64,000 nt of DNA, from contig SAIW01000007.1 in the NCBI GenBank assembly GCA_004028795.1, positions 248,001-312,000 on the forward strand, in the 5' to 3' direction. Numbering within the stretch: the first letter of the stretch is position 1; every line of letters starts with the position of its first letter. Origin of the DNA: Chitinophagaceae bacterium (lineage in GTDB: Bacteria; Bacteroidota; Bacteroidia; Chitinophagales; Chitinophagaceae). Under the pieces are notes generated by a model that saw only the letters and a list, made by a program, of their open reading frames with translations, was not told the DNA's origin and did no database searches. Below, piece by piece: positions 34,880-43,497 of the stretch. The position numbers and the translations under genes were made by a program.

Positions 34880-34887
34880 TATTTTTG
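34880..34887 (+). promoter_or_regulatory. -7 box upstream of ferredoxin gene
   Basis: TATTTTTG matches TAnnTTTG, 19 bases before the ATG at 34907. A -33 TTG at the usual spacing is not clear. Confidence 0.45.
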
Positions 34888-34906
34888 CCGCCGAACAAAA
34901 AATATT

Positions 34907-35242
34907 ATGTACAACATCAACGTTAAATTTGAACAGAAGGGAAAAGAGCCGGTAACTTTAACTGATATAAAGCCTGGAGATAGTCTTTTAGAAATATTAT
35001 TAGATAACGGTATTGAGCTGCATCATAACTGCGGTGCTGTATGTGCCTGCAGTACCTGCCATTTATATGTTGAACAGGGAATGGATTACTTAGAAGAATT
35101 GAGTGACAGAGAAGAAGATTTTATTGACAGAGCCATCAGTCCGAGAATAAATTCACGATTAGGTTGCCAATGTGTGTTGCAGGAGGGAAGCGGTGAAATT
35201 TCGGTAACACTGCCTGACCAAACACAGTTTTTGGGAGAATAG
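34907..35242 (+). CDS. 2Fe-2S ferredoxin (adrenodoxin type)
   Basis: A 111-residue ferredoxin starting at the ATG at 34907 (an in-frame TTG 11 codons earlier lies at the -7 box and is not used). IELHHNCGAVCACSTCHLYVEQG gives the C-x5-C-x2-C cluster ligands (a further Cys sits between), the fourth ligand is in LGCQCVL, and DYLEELSDREEDFIDRA is the acidic partner-interaction helix. It transfers electrons, probably in Fe-S assembly or to a monooxygenase. Followed 113 bases later by a phosphosugar mutase. Confidence 0.92.
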   Translation: MYNINVKFEQKGKEPVTLTDIKPGDSLLEILLDNGIELHHNCGAVCACSTCHLYVEQGMDYLEELSDREEDFIDRAISPRINSRLGCQCVLQEGSGEISVTLPDQTQFLGE

Positions 35243-35355
35243 TTTTTGTGAGAAGTGAATCGTGAGGCATGAATTTAAACTATGAATATTTCACTACTCA
35301 CGTTTCTCCATTCACGTTAAAAATATCCAATCATCAAACTTTTAAAACAAACCAC

Positions 35356-37080
35356 ATGAATGCTACAGCCTTAGAAAATGTAAACACATGGCTTAACGGC
35401 AATTACGATGCTGCCACAAAAGATGCTATTGAGAAACTGCAAAAAGAAAACCCTGCAGAATTAGAAGATAGTTTTTACCGCAACCTTGAATTCGGTACAG
35501 GTGGTTTGCGTGGCATTATGGGTGTTGGTACCAACCGTATGAATAAATATACAGTGGGTATGGCAACACAAGGTTTTGCTAATTATTTAAAGAAAAGTTT
35601 TGATGGTGAAATAAAAGTAGCTATCGGTCATGATAGCAGAAATAACAGCAGATTTTTTGCTGAAACAACTGCCAATGTTTTTGCTGCCAATGACATTAAA
35701 GTGTATTTGTTTGAAGCATTAAGACCAACGCCTGAATTAAGTTTTGCTATAAGAACATTGGGTTGTAAAGGTGGTGTTGTTTGTACTGCATCTCATAATC
35801 CTAAAGAATACAATGGTTATAAAGCTTATTGGGATGATGGTGCACAGTTAGTTCCGCCGCACGATAAAAATGTAATTAAAGAGGTTGAAGCTATATCAAG
35901 TGTTGATGATGTGAAATGGACAGGTGGCGAAGCCAACATTACTATTATGGGTAAAGAAATGGATGAACAATACATTGAAATGGTGAAGAGTTTGAGTGTT
36001 TACCCGGAAGTAATTGCCAAGCAACATGATTTAAAAATTGTTTATACACCAATACATGGTACGGGTATCACCTTAGTGCCGAAAGTATTGCAGGCATTCG
36101 GTTTTACCAATGTGCATGTAGTTGAAGAACAGGCAACACCCGATGGAAATTTTCCTACAGTGGCTTATCCGAATCCGGAAGAAAAAGAAACCATGAGCAT
36201 TGGCTTAAAGAAAGCTCAGGAATTGGAGGCTGATATTTTATTAGGAACAGACCCTGATGCAGACAGAGTAGGGGTGGGTGTAAAAAATCATAAAGGTGAA
36301 TGGGTTTTAATGAACGGAAACCAAACAGCGGTATTGGCTTTTGCCTACATGATTGAAGCAAGAAAAAAGAAAGGTATTGCCAAGCCGAACGATATGGTTA
36401 TTTCAACAATCGTTACTACTGAAATGATTAATGAAGTTGCCAAAGAAAATGATGTTAATTGTTATAATGTATTAACAGGCTTTAAATGGATTGCTTCTTT
36501 AATTGCTGAAAAAGAAAATGAAGAAAATTATATAGTTGGCGGTGAAGAAAGTTTTGGTTTAATGATTGGTGATAAAGTACGTGATAAAGATGCAGTAAGT
36601 GCAGTTGCCTTATTATGCGAAATGGCTGCTTATGAAAAAGCAAATGGCAGTTCTTTATTTGATAAGTTGATTGAAATGTATGTGCAGTATGGTTTTTATT
36701 ACGAAGAATTAATAAGCATTACCAAGAAAGGAATGAACGGACAGAAAGAAATTGCCGATATGATGGAAGGCTTCAGAAAAACACCACCAGCAACCATTAA
36801 CGGTAGCAAGGTAGTTGAAATATTAGATTATGAAAAGCAGGTTGGGAAAGACTTTGAAAGCGGTGATAGCTGGACAATCGATTTACCGAAAAGCAATGTA
36901 TTGCAATTTGTAACAGAAGATGGCAGCAAAATTTCTGCACGCCCAAGTGGTACAGAGCCAAAGATTAAATTCTATTTCAGCGTAAAAACAAAATTAAAAA
37001 ATAAAGAAGAGTTTGATACTCAATTTGCAGAACTGCAAGGAAAGATAAAAGGTATTGTTAGTGATATGCAGTTGAAATAA
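35356..37080 (+). CDS. Phosphoglucomutase/phosphomannomutase family enzyme
   Basis: A 574-residue alpha-D-phosphohexomutase. Start at 35356 (MNATALENVNTWLNG); the frame is open for 29 more codons through repetitive spacer and those are rejected. Key motifs: FGTGGLRGIMGVG, GVVCTASHNPKEYNGYKAYW (phospho-Ser), LGTDPDADRVGVGV (Mg loop), VGGEESFGLM (sugar binding), ARPSGTEPKIKFYF (phosphate site). It interconverts hexose 1- and 6-phosphates for glycan synthesis or glycogen use. A bidirectional terminator follows at 37103-37136. Confidence 0.94.
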   Translation: MNATALENVNTWLNGNYDAATKDAIEKLQKENPAELEDSFYRNLEFGTGGLRGIMGVGTNRMNKYTVGMATQGFANYLKKSFDGEIKVAIGHDSRNNSRFFAETTANVFAANDIKVYLFEALRPTPELSFAIRTLGCKGGVVCTASHNPKEYNGYKAYWDDGAQLVPPHDKNVIKEVEAISSVDDVKWTGGEANITIMGKEMDEQYIEMVKSLSVYPEVIAKQHDLKIVYTPIHGTGITLVPKVLQAFGFTNVHVVEEQATPDGNFPTVAYPNPEEKETMSIGLKKAQELEADILLGTDPDADRVGVGVKNHKGEWVLMNGNQTAVLAFAYMIEARKKKGIAKPNDMVISTIVTTEMINEVAKENDVNCYNVLTGFKWIASLIAEKENEENYIVGGEESFGLMIGDKVRDKDAVSAVALLCEMAAYEKANGSSLFDKLIEMYVQYGFYYEELISITKKGMNGQKEIADMMEGFRKTPPATINGSKVVEILDYEKQVGKDFESGDSWTIDLPKSNVLQFVTEDGSKISARPSGTEPKIKFYFSVKTKLKNKEEFDTQFAELQGKIKGIVSDMQLK

Positions 37081-37102
37081 TCCTGTAATTATTTTTATTT
37101 AT

Positions 37103-37136
37103 AAAAAACGGTTTGCAAATATGCAAGCCGTTTTTT
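37103..37136. terminator. Bidirectional terminator
   Basis: AAAAAACGGTTTGC (37103-37116), loop AAATAT, GCAAGCCGTTTTTT (37123-37136); one G-T pair. It lies between the convergent mutase and outer-membrane protein genes. Confidence 0.88.
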
Positions 37137-37154
37137 GTAATACTCTATTGACTA

Positions 37155-37706
37155 CTATCTACTTTTAAAAAGATGAAAGTTGTAGGCTACTTTTAAGCCT
37201 AAAGAACTTATTGTGAAATATTTACCTGCAATATCTGTTTCATACTTCAAACCAAAGTCAAAACTATTGCCTCTTTGTCCAACTTCAAGGCTGTATCCGG
37301 CTTCAAATGCAAGTGCAATTCCTTCTTTAGAACTTGGTAAATTATCACCGTATGTTTTTGTTGATTCTGTAAAAACTTTACACCAACCGATTTGCGGTTC
37401 TACATAAAAGCCTGTTTTTGTTTCACTGAAAACATATTTATATCCTGCTTTAATAGAAACATAACCAATCTCAATAGTATCAGAAACCAATTGTTTCTTT
37501 AGCGGAAATATAGAAAAGTCAACAATTTCTAGTTTGATACTTTTATTTTCGGAATTACCGATAGGTATAGTAAGCCCCACAAAACCTCCATAACCTAAAT
37601 TAACTTTATCAGCATTTTTTCCAAACATTTTCGTAACAGCCAATTGTGCATTGGTGTATGCTGAAATCACTAAAAAGAAGGAAACAAATAGTATCGCTTT
37701 TTTCAT
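37155..37706 (-). CDS. Putative outer membrane beta-barrel protein
   Basis: A 183-residue protein with a signal peptide (MKKAILFVSFFLVISAYTNAQ) and a small barrel-like body: LGYGGFVGLTIPIG, YVSIKAGYKYVFSETKTGFYVEPQIGWCKVF, IALAFEAGYSLEVGQRGNSFDFGLKYETD, ISSLGLKVAYNFHLF. The strands alternate and end with an aromatic residue near the C-terminus, as for eight-stranded outer-membrane barrels. Function unknown. It is 15 bases downstream of the heptose adenylyltransferase gene on the same strand. Confidence 0.7.
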   Translation of the reverse strand: MKKAILFVSFFLVISAYTNAQLAVTKMFGKNADKVNLGYGGFVGLTIPIGNSENKSIKLEIVDFSIFPLKKQLVSDTIEIGYVSIKAGYKYVFSETKTGFYVEPQIGWCKVFTESTKTYGDNLPSSKEGIALAFEAGYSLEVGQRGNSFDFGLKYETDIAGKYFTISSLGLKVAYNFHLFKSR

Positions 37707-37721
37707 TAATAAGATTATGAT

Positions 37722-38219
37722 TTATGAGTATGATTGCTTGATATGATTAATTATCCCCGTTGTTGAAAAACCTTCTATAATCGGATTAATAACAACCCTG
37801 CCGCCATTAGCTATCACCTCTTTAGAGCCAACAATCTGTTCAACTGTATAATCACCGCCTTTAACCAATACATCGGGTAATAGGGTTGATATAACATTTA
37901 GCGGCGTATCTTCATCAAACAACACAACGGCATCAACCATTATTAGGCTTGCTATTAATAAACTGCGGCTGTGTTCATTATTAATCGGTCTTTCTTCACC
38001 TTTTAATCTTTTTACACTGCTGTCTGTATTTAATGCCACAATTAAATAATCAGCTTCTTTAGCTGCCTGCGATAAAGAAAAAATATGCCCTTCATGTAAA
38101 ATATCAAAACAACCGTTGGTAAAGGCAACTGTTTTGCCAATAGTTTTCCATGCAATGACTACATGTTTTAATTCTGTTAAAGAATAAATTTTTTTATTAA
38201 TGGCTTGTACTTGTTTCAT
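37722..38219 (-). CDS. rfaE2: D-glycero-beta-D-manno-heptose 1-phosphate adenylyltransferase
   Basis: A 165-residue cytidylyltransferase-fold protein: VAFTNGCFDILHEGHIFSLSQAAKEADYLIVALNTDSSVKRLKG (HxGH nucleotide motif at HEGH), LLPDVLVKGGDYTVEQIVGSKEV and GFSTTGII. It corresponds to the C-terminal half of HldE (RfaE domain II) and makes ADP-heptose for LPS core. The kinase half is not in this window. Its start lies 23 bases inside the end of the upstream flippase-like gene, so translation is likely coupled. Confidence 0.93.
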   Translation of the reverse strand: MKQVQAINKKIYSLTELKHVVIAWKTIGKTVAFTNGCFDILHEGHIFSLSQAAKEADYLIVALNTDSSVKRLKGEERPINNEHSRSLLIASLIMVDAVVLFDEDTPLNVISTLLPDVLVKGGDYTVEQIVGSKEVIANGGRVVINPIIEGFSTTGIINHIKQSYS

Positions 38220-39225
38220 TGGTAATCTTTTTTTCTTTATTAAGTATTGGCAATAGTATTAAACAGGTAAAGCCAACAATGGTAACAATGGCAAATTGTG
38301 CAAACCATTGCAAGGTTCCGTTTGCATAACCTAATGTAAATGGAATATCGCTTTTTTCTAAAACTTTTGCCATAAAATAAGCATAGGCACCAATACCACC
38401 CGGAGTTACTATCATACCGATACTTGCAAATGCCAAAGCAGTTACAGCATCCTTCAAACCCAAGCCTGCTGTACCTTGTGTGGCATATAAGCCAACCCAT
38501 GTTCCGCCGATATATAAAGCCCAGATACTTGCCGAGTAAAAAATAAACAATCCTTTTTGTTGCACATTTTTAATACTGCTTAATCCTTCCCAAATACCTC
38601 TCAGAATTTTTTTAACAGCAATAACAATTTTTAAATGGGCAAACTGTTTAAACCAAATTTTTAATGCAACGACAATTACGGCAACAACAACAATTGCTAT
38701 AATTATTTTGTAGGTTGAAAAGTTGCCTGTTTTTGTTTTAAATAATTCTGTTATTACTTCTCTTGCATATTCGCCAACAATATCATATTGCAATACAAAT
38801 GAAATAATGAAAACTGTTGCGAGAGAAATAACATCAAAAGCTCTTTCTGCAACAATAGTCCCTACTAATTTTTCTGCGGGCACTTTTTCATAACGGGCAA
38901 GAATTGTACATTTTAAAACTTCACCCAGCCTTGGTATGGCAAGGTTTGCCAGATAGCCAATCATTACTGCAAAAAAAGTATTCCTGCCTGTTGGATTATA
39001 ACCCATTGGCTGCATTAAAATTTTCCAACGTAATGCTCTTAAAATATGACTTGCAGTAAGAATTAAAAACACAGGAGCAATCAACCAAAACCTTGCATTG
39101 GTAAGGGCATGTATAAATTCATCCCACTTAGCATCCGGTATTTGATGTAAACTCCACCATACCAAAAAAACTCCTAATCCAAGGAAGAAAATATATTTTA
39201 TGGCAGCTGATAATGTTTTTTTCAT
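38197..39225 (-). CDS. Lysylphosphatidylglycerol synthase TM-domain/UPF0104 membrane protein
   Basis: A 342-residue integral membrane protein with about eight helices, beginning AAIKYIFFLGLGVFLVWWSL. RALRWKILMQPMGYNPTGRNTFFAVMIGYLANLAIPRLGEVLKCTILARYEKVPAEKLVGTIVAERAFD is the signature region of the UPF0104/LPG-synthase TM (flippase-like) family. No catalytic aminoacyl domain is attached, so a lipid-flipping or glycolipid-related role is more likely. It overlaps rfaE2 by 23 bases and follows panC by 64 bases. Confidence 0.88.
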   Translation of the reverse strand: MKKTLSAAIKYIFFLGLGVFLVWWSLHQIPDAKWDEFIHALTNARFWLIAPVFLILTASHILRALRWKILMQPMGYNPTGRNTFFAVMIGYLANLAIPRLGEVLKCTILARYEKVPAEKLVGTIVAERAFDVISLATVFIISFVLQYDIVGEYAREVITELFKTKTGNFSTYKIIIAIVVVAVIVVALKIWFKQFAHLKIVIAVKKILRGIWEGLSSIKNVQQKGLFIFYSASIWALYIGGTWVGLYATQGTAGLGLKDAVTALAFASIGMIVTPGGIGAYAYFMAKVLEKSDIPFTLGYANGTLQWFAQFAIVTIVGFTCLILLPILNKEKKITNETSTSH

Positions 39226-39289
39226 GCTTAAATAAGGTAACGCAATTTACAGTACAAAACTTGTAATTATAAAAGCATACAATGTTTCA

Positions 39290-40141
39290 TTAAAAAACAA
39301 TATTGTCAATTAATCTTACTCCTTCAATAAAAGCTGCAATTAATACAACTGTTTTTGTAGAAGGGTGATAATTTTTTAGTTCACTTAAATCTTCGGCATT
39401 GCAAATGCTTATATAATCAATCTTCTCAAAACCTGTATTGATAAGATTTTCTTTTGCCTGTTCTGTTAATTGTTGAAGAGAAGTATTGTTGATATTGTTT
39501 TTTATGAATTGAAGCGATTGAAAAATGGCAGTTGCTTTATACTTTGCTTCATTACTCAGCCTTATATTTCTGCTGCTCATGGCCAGGCCGGACTGCTCAC
39601 GCTGTGTTGCTGAAAGAATGAGTTGCGTTGTTGTATTATCAATAAGCTGTAATAATTTTTTTACAACCATACATTGTTGATAATCTTTTTGACCCATGAA
39701 TATTTGATGGGGTTGAACAATTTCAAGCAGTTTTTCGACCACTTGGCAAACGCCCTGAAAATGATTGGGTCTGAATTTTCCTTCTAAAATATTTTCCAGT
39801 TCACCCAATGCATACACTTTTTTTAAAGCTAAACCATGCGGATATATTTCATCAACACTGGGTAAAAATAATATATCGCATCCTGCAGTTTCTAATTGAT
39901 AAATATCTTCTTCAATAGTTACAGGGTACTTCTCAAAGTCTTTACTGTCATTGAATTGTGTAGGATTTACAAAAATGCTGCAAACTGTAATATCAGCTTC
40001 CAGCTTACTTTTTTCAATCAAAGAAATATGGCCGTTGTGTAAAGCTCCCATTGTTGGAACAAAGCCGATTGTAAAGCTTTTTTCATTCTTTAATTGTGCT
40101 ATTTTCCGGCTTAGGTCGTTAGTTTTTTTATATAAAATCAT
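39290..40141 (-). CDS. panC: Pantoate--beta-alanine ligase
   Basis: A 283-residue pantothenate synthetase. TIGFVPTMGALHNGHISLIEKSK (HxGH-type ATP site), VSIFVNPTQFNDSKDFEKYP, FRPNHFQGVCQVVEKLLEIVQPHQIFMGQKDYQQ and LAMSSRNIRLS (KMSKS-like) are all present. It condenses pantoate and beta-alanine with ATP to pantothenate, the precursor of CoA. panD is not adjacent here. The gene diverges from the glycogen-synthase-like gene, a pairing frequent in Bacteroidota. Confidence 0.96.
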   Translation of the reverse strand: MILYKKTNDLSRKIAQLKNEKSFTIGFVPTMGALHNGHISLIEKSKLEADITVCSIFVNPTQFNDSKDFEKYPVTIEEDIYQLETAGCDILFLPSVDEIYPHGLALKKVYALGELENILEGKFRPNHFQGVCQVVEKLLEIVQPHQIFMGQKDYQQCMVVKKLLQLIDNTTTQLILSATQREQSGLAMSSRNIRLSNEAKYKATAIFQSLQFIKNNINNTSLQQLTEQAKENLINTGFEKIDYISICNAEDLSELKNYHPSTKTVVLIAAFIEGVRLIDNIVF

Positions 40142-40172
40142 CTCTAAATTTCAGTTGGGGTTTGAGTTTGAA

Positions 40173-40202
40173 TTGATTTTCGGCTTAATTTATTTACCTT
40201 CG
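40173..40202 (+). promoter_or_regulatory. Promoter of glycogen-synthase-like gene
   Basis: TTG (40173-40175), 19-base spacer, TACCTTCG (40195-40202), a one-base variant of TAnnTTTG common in this lineage, 35 bases before the ATG. Confidence 0.6.
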
Positions 40203-40237
40203 CAACTCTTTTGTCGTAAAAAACCCGGCTATAACTG

Positions 40238-41050
40238 ATGTCAAAGAAAAGAATTTTATTCATTGCCACCGAAATGTCGCCCTACCTGGAATTAACCGAG
40301 TTTGCCGAAATGGTAAACAAGTTGGCAATAAAAAGTAACGATAGTGGTTTAGAAGTTCGTTGCATAATGCCTCGTTTTGGAGTTATTAATGAACGCCGCC
40401 ACAGATTGCATGAAGTAGTAAGATTAAGTGGTATTAATGTTTCCGTTGATAATGACGATTATCCTTTACAGATTAAAGTAGCTTCATTGCCCAATGCAAG
40501 GTTGCAGGTTTATTTTTTAGAGAATGAAGACTTCTTTAAAAGGAAATTTATTTTTCATGATGAAGATGAAAAGTGGTTTGATGATAACGGACTACGTTCT
40601 ATTTTCTTTGCTAAAGGAGCTTTGGAAACAGTAAAGAAATTCGGTTGGGCCCCCGATATCATTCATTGCAGTGGGTGGATGAGCGGACTGATTCCATGTT
40701 ACATTAAAACTGCTTATAAACGTGAGCCTGTTTTTGGTAACAGCAAAGTAATTTTTACAATTGGTGAAAACACTTTTAAAGAAAAACTGGGAGCAGACTT
40801 TTTGAAAAGGGCAGTTATTAATGCCAATGTTACTTCTAAAGATTTAGAAGTGTTTAAAGATGTTAATAACACTGCTATGTTTAAAGGTGGTGCTACGTAT
40901 GCAGATGCTATTACTTTTGGTGCTGAAAAACCAGACAAGAAATTAGTTGAAGAGTTTAGCAAAGTACGCGGTAAGAAAGTGTTACCGTTCAGTGGATGGG
41001 ATACAGACCTGAGCGAATACATAGAGTTATACAACAGTATTTCTAAATAA
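40238..41050 (+). CDS. Glycogen/starch synthase catalytic-domain protein, single domain
   Basis: A 270-residue protein matching only the N-terminal GT5 domain of glycogen synthase: ILFIATEMSPYLELTEFAEMVNKLA, GLEVRCIMPRFGVINERRHRLHEVVRLSGI, DIIHCSGWMSGLIPCYIKTAY. Full GlgA proteins are about 480 residues and need the C-terminal GT-B half for ADP-glucose binding, so this short form (frequent in Bacteroidota next to panC) may lack synthase activity or use a partner. The KTGGL nucleotide motif of GlgA is absent (YLELTEFAEM instead). Followed by a strong terminator. Confidence 0.85.
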   Translation: MSKKRILFIATEMSPYLELTEFAEMVNKLAIKSNDSGLEVRCIMPRFGVINERRHRLHEVVRLSGINVSVDNDDYPLQIKVASLPNARLQVYFLENEDFFKRKFIFHDEDEKWFDDNGLRSIFFAKGALETVKKFGWAPDIIHCSGWMSGLIPCYIKTAYKREPVFGNSKVIFTIGENTFKEKLGADFLKRAVINANVTSKDLEVFKDVNNTAMFKGGATYADAITFGAEKPDKKLVEEFSKVRGKKVLPFSGWDTDLSEYIELYNSISK

Positions 41051-41054
41051 ATTC

Positions 41055-41090
41055 ACAACCCTACTAATTCAGTAGGGTTGTTTGTTTTTT
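41055..41090 (+). terminator. Terminator after glycogen-synthase-like gene
   Basis: ACAACCCTACT (41055-41065), loop AATTC, AGTAGGGTTGT (41071-41081) perfect 11-bp stem followed by TTGTTTTTT. Confidence 0.93.
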
Positions 41091-41114
41091 ATAAGCAATG
41101 AACTGTTATATTTG
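41081..41114 (+). promoter_or_regulatory. Promoter of metK
   Basis: TTTG (41081-41084), 22-base spacer, TATATTTG (41107-41114), 28 bases before the metK ATG. The -33 part lies inside the T tract of the preceding terminator. No SAM riboswitch fits in the 92-base gap. Confidence 0.55.
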
Positions 41115-41142
41115 CTGCCATTAAATTCAAATTAAATTAATC

Positions 41143-42396
41143 ATGCCTTATTTATTTACTTCTGAAAGTGTTTCTGAAGGTCATCCCGATAAAGTTGCGG
41201 ACCAGATTTCAGATGCGTTAATTGATAACTTTTTAGCATTCGACCCACAATCAAAAGTGGCTTGCGAAACTTTAGTAACAACAGGTCAGGTAGTGCTTGC
41301 AGGTGAAGTGAAATCAAAAGCTTATTTAGATGTTCAGGAAATTGCCCGCGGTGTAATTCGTAAAATAGGTTACACTAAGAGTGAATATATGTTTGAAGCA
41401 AACAGTTGCGGTATTTTATCTGCTATCCACGAACAATCAGCTGATATTAACCAAGGTGTTGACAGAAAGAAAAAAGAAGAACAAGGTGCGGGTGACCAAG
41501 GTATGATGTTCGGTTACGCGACCAATGAAACAGATGATTACATGCCCTTGGCTTTAGATTTAGCTCATAAAATTTTAATTGAGTTAGCAGCATTAAGAAG
41601 AGAAAATAAACAAATAAAATATTTGCGTCCCGATGCAAAATCTCAGGTAACATTAGAGTATGATGATAACAATGTGCCTGTAAGAATTGATGCCATTGTT
41701 GTATCAACTCAACATGACGATTTTGATACAGAAGAAAAAATGTTGGCTAAAATTAAAAAAGATATTGTTGACATTTTAATTCCGAGAGTAAAAGCCAAGT
41801 ATAAAAAATATGCGAAGCTTTTCAATAACAATATTAAATACCATATTAACCCAACAGGTAAGTTTGTAATCGGCGGCCCGCATGGCGATACAGGTTTAAC
41901 AGGAAGAAAAATTATTGTTGATACTTATGGTGGTAAGGGTGCTCATGGTGGTGGTGCTTTTAGTGGTAAAGACCCAAGTAAAGTAGATAGAAGTGCTGCT
42001 TATGCAACCCGCCATATTGCTAAAAACTTAGTGGCAGCAGGTGTTGCAAGCGAAGTATTGGTACAGGTTTCTTATGCTATCGGTGTTGCTCAACCAACTT
42101 CTATCAATGTAAATACATTCGGTACAGCAAAAGTTAATTTAACTGATGGTGAAATAGGAAAGATTGTAGAAAGTGTGTTTGATATGCGTCCATACTTTAT
42201 TGAGCAACGTTTGAAATTACGTACACCGATATACAGCGAAACTGCTGCGTATGGACATATGGGAAGAAAGAATGAAGTAGTTGAAAAAACATTTAAATCT
42301 CCTGATGGTAAAGTGAAGAAAGTAAAAGTTGAATTATTTACCTGGGAAAAATTAGATTATGTAGCGAAAGTGAAAAAAGCTTTCGGTATAAAATAA
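41143..42396 (+). CDS. metK: S-adenosylmethionine synthetase
   Basis: A 417-residue Met[75 protein letters not shown] and [32 protein letters not shown] carry the ATP, methionine and metal sites. It makes SAM from ATP and methionine. The 30-residue basic C-terminal extension ([23 protein letters not shown]) is typical of Bacteroidota forms. A terminator follows the stop. Confidence 0.97.
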   Translation: MPYLFTSESVSEGHPDKVADQISDALIDNFLAFDPQSKVACETLVTTGQVVLAGEVKSKAYLDVQEIARGVIRKIGYTKSEYMFEANSCGILSAIHEQSADINQGVDRKKKEEQGAGDQGMMFGYATNETDDYMPLALDLAHKILIELAALRRENKQIKYLRPDAKSQVTLEYDDNNVPVRIDAIVVSTQHDDFDTEEKMLAKIKKDIVDILIPRVKAKYKKYAKLFNNNIKYHINPTGKFVIGGPHGDTGLTGRKIIVDTYGGKGAHGGGAFSGKDPSKVDRSAAYATRHIAKNLVAAGVASEVLVQVSYAIGVAQPTSINVNTFGTAKVNLTDGEIGKIVESVFDMRPYFIEQRLKLRTPIYSETAAYGHMGRKNEVVEKTFKSPDGKVKKVKVELFTWEKLDYVAKVKKAFGIK

Positions 42397-42415
42397 ACGG
42401 TTGATGTTTTTATTT

Positions 42416-42443
42416 AAAGCCTCCAAATTTGGAGGCTTTTTCA
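42416..42443 (+). terminator. Terminator of metK
   Basis: AAAGCCTCC, loop AAATTT, GGAGGCTTT then TTC; about 20 bases after the stop. Confidence 0.9.
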
Positions 42444-42459
42444 TTGAAATGATAATGTT

Positions 42460-42476
42460 GAAGTGTGCGACGCAAC
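42460..42476. repeat. GAAGTGTGCGACGC dispersed repeat, copy 1
   Basis: GAAGTGTGCGACGCAAC. The same 17 bases occur at 43382-43398, on either side of the amidase gene; the GTGTGCGACGC core recurs inverted at 62501-62511. Confidence 0.65.
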
Positions 42477-42500
42477 AGTTGAAGCCATGAAATGCACAAG

Positions 42501-42530
42501 TTGATAACAAAAGCTTTTAACTTATATTGC
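42501..42530 (+). promoter_or_regulatory. Possible promoter of amidase gene
   Basis: TTG (42501-42503), 19-base spacer, TATATTGC (42523-42530), 21 bases before the ATG at 42552. The -7 differs from TAnnTTTG at its end. Confidence 0.4.
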
Positions 42531-42551
42531 ATATTCCCAAACAAACACACC

Positions 42552-43361
42552 ATGAAGCAATTAACTGCATTATTGGGCATAATAATTTTTATTTATGCAT
42601 GCTCCCCGAAACCTTATGCTGAAACCAATAAATCTTATAAACAACAGGCAAAAGCATTTGCTAAAGAATTATTGTTAAGGCCAACTACAGATACAACAGA
42701 CTCTATAAAACAACCCGCTTATTTTGTTGGTACAACCAATTTTAACTTGCGTAAACCGAGTTATGTAATTATACATCACACGGCACAAAACAGTTGCGAG
42801 CAAACATTGAAAACCTTTACCACGGTAGCTTCTAAGGTTAGTGCTCATTATGTTATTTGTAAAGACGGAACCATACATCATATGCTGAATGATTATATGC
42901 GGGCATGGCATGCAGGTGTAAGCCGTTGGGGCAATCAGTTAGATGTTAACTCGGCATCAATTGGTATTGAATTAGATAATAATGGCTTTGAACCTTTTGA
43001 CAGTTTGCAGATAAACAGTTTGATTAGTTTATTGGGAAGATTGAAAAAAGATTACGGCATACCAACAGCTAACTTTATCGGTCATGGTGATATTGCACCA
43101 ACCAGAAAGAATGACCCTAACTGGCGTTTTCCCTGGAAAACTTTGGCAGACAAGGGTTTTGGCTTATGGTATGATGATGTAAGAGATACAGTACCTGCTA
43201 ACTTTAATACAGTAATTGCGTTAAGAATTATTGGTTATGATGTAAAAGATACTACCGCTGCCATTCGTGGATTTAAACGCCATTTTATGCAAGACAGTAC
43301 TAAGTATTTGAATGATGCTGATAAGAATGTATTGAATAATCTGTACAGGAAGTATTTATGA
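42552..43361 (+). CDS. N-acetylmuramoyl-L-alanine amidase lipoprotein
   Basis: A 269-residue lipoprotein starting at the ATG at 42552 (MKQLTALLGIIIFIYACSP, lipobox Cys about residue 17). The amidase_2/PGRP domain has YVIIHHTAQNSCEQTLKTF (zinc His), VSAHYVICKDGTIHHMLNDYMRAWHAGVSRWG, INSASIGIELDNNG-like NSASIGIELDN, and IPTANFIGHGDIAPTRKNDP (His, Asp). It cleaves the glycan-peptide bond of murein fragments, as AmiD does. A repeat (GAAGTGTGCGACGCAAC) stands on each side of the gene. Confidence 0.92.
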   Translation: MKQLTALLGIIIFIYACSPKPYAETNKSYKQQAKAFAKELLLRPTTDTTDSIKQPAYFVGTTNFNLRKPSYVIIHHTAQNSCEQTLKTFTTVASKVSAHYVICKDGTIHHMLNDYMRAWHAGVSRWGNQLDVNSASIGIELDNNGFEPFDSLQINSLISLLGRLKKDYGIPTANFIGHGDIAPTRKNDPNWRFPWKTLADKGFGLWYDDVRDTVPANFNTVIALRIIGYDVKDTTAAIRGFKRHFMQDSTKYLNDADKNVLNNLYRKYL

Positions 43362-43381
43362 TGAGTAGCGATACGAACGCT

Positions 43382-43398
43382 GAAGTGTGCGACGCAAC
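43382..43398. repeat. GAAGTGTGCGACGC dispersed repeat, copy 2
   Basis: Identical 17 bases to 42460-42476, same orientation, 20 bases after the amidase stop. Confidence 0.65.
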
Positions 43399-43450
43399 CA
43401 AAGCTTAATGTTTATTCTGCAGCTAAGCACAAAAAAATAATACTTCATTA

Positions 43451-43481
43451 TTGTTAACTAACGGTTGTTAGCTTATTTTCG
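43451..43481 (+). promoter_or_regulatory. Promoter of acyl-CoA dehydrogenase gene
   Basis: TTG (43451-43453), 20-base spacer, TATTTTCG (43474-43481), 16 bases before the ATG at 43498. Confidence 0.58.
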
Positions 43482-43497
43482 CTCACAAATTTTTATT

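Noticed and set aside
35269-35355. N-terminal extension of the phosphosugar mutase
   Set aside because: The 29 extra codons lie in a repetitive TCAC/GTGA spacer; the family N-terminus begins at 35356.
41051-41142. SAM riboswitch ahead of metK
   Set aside because: The gap contains a terminator and a promoter, leaving only about 28 bases of leader.
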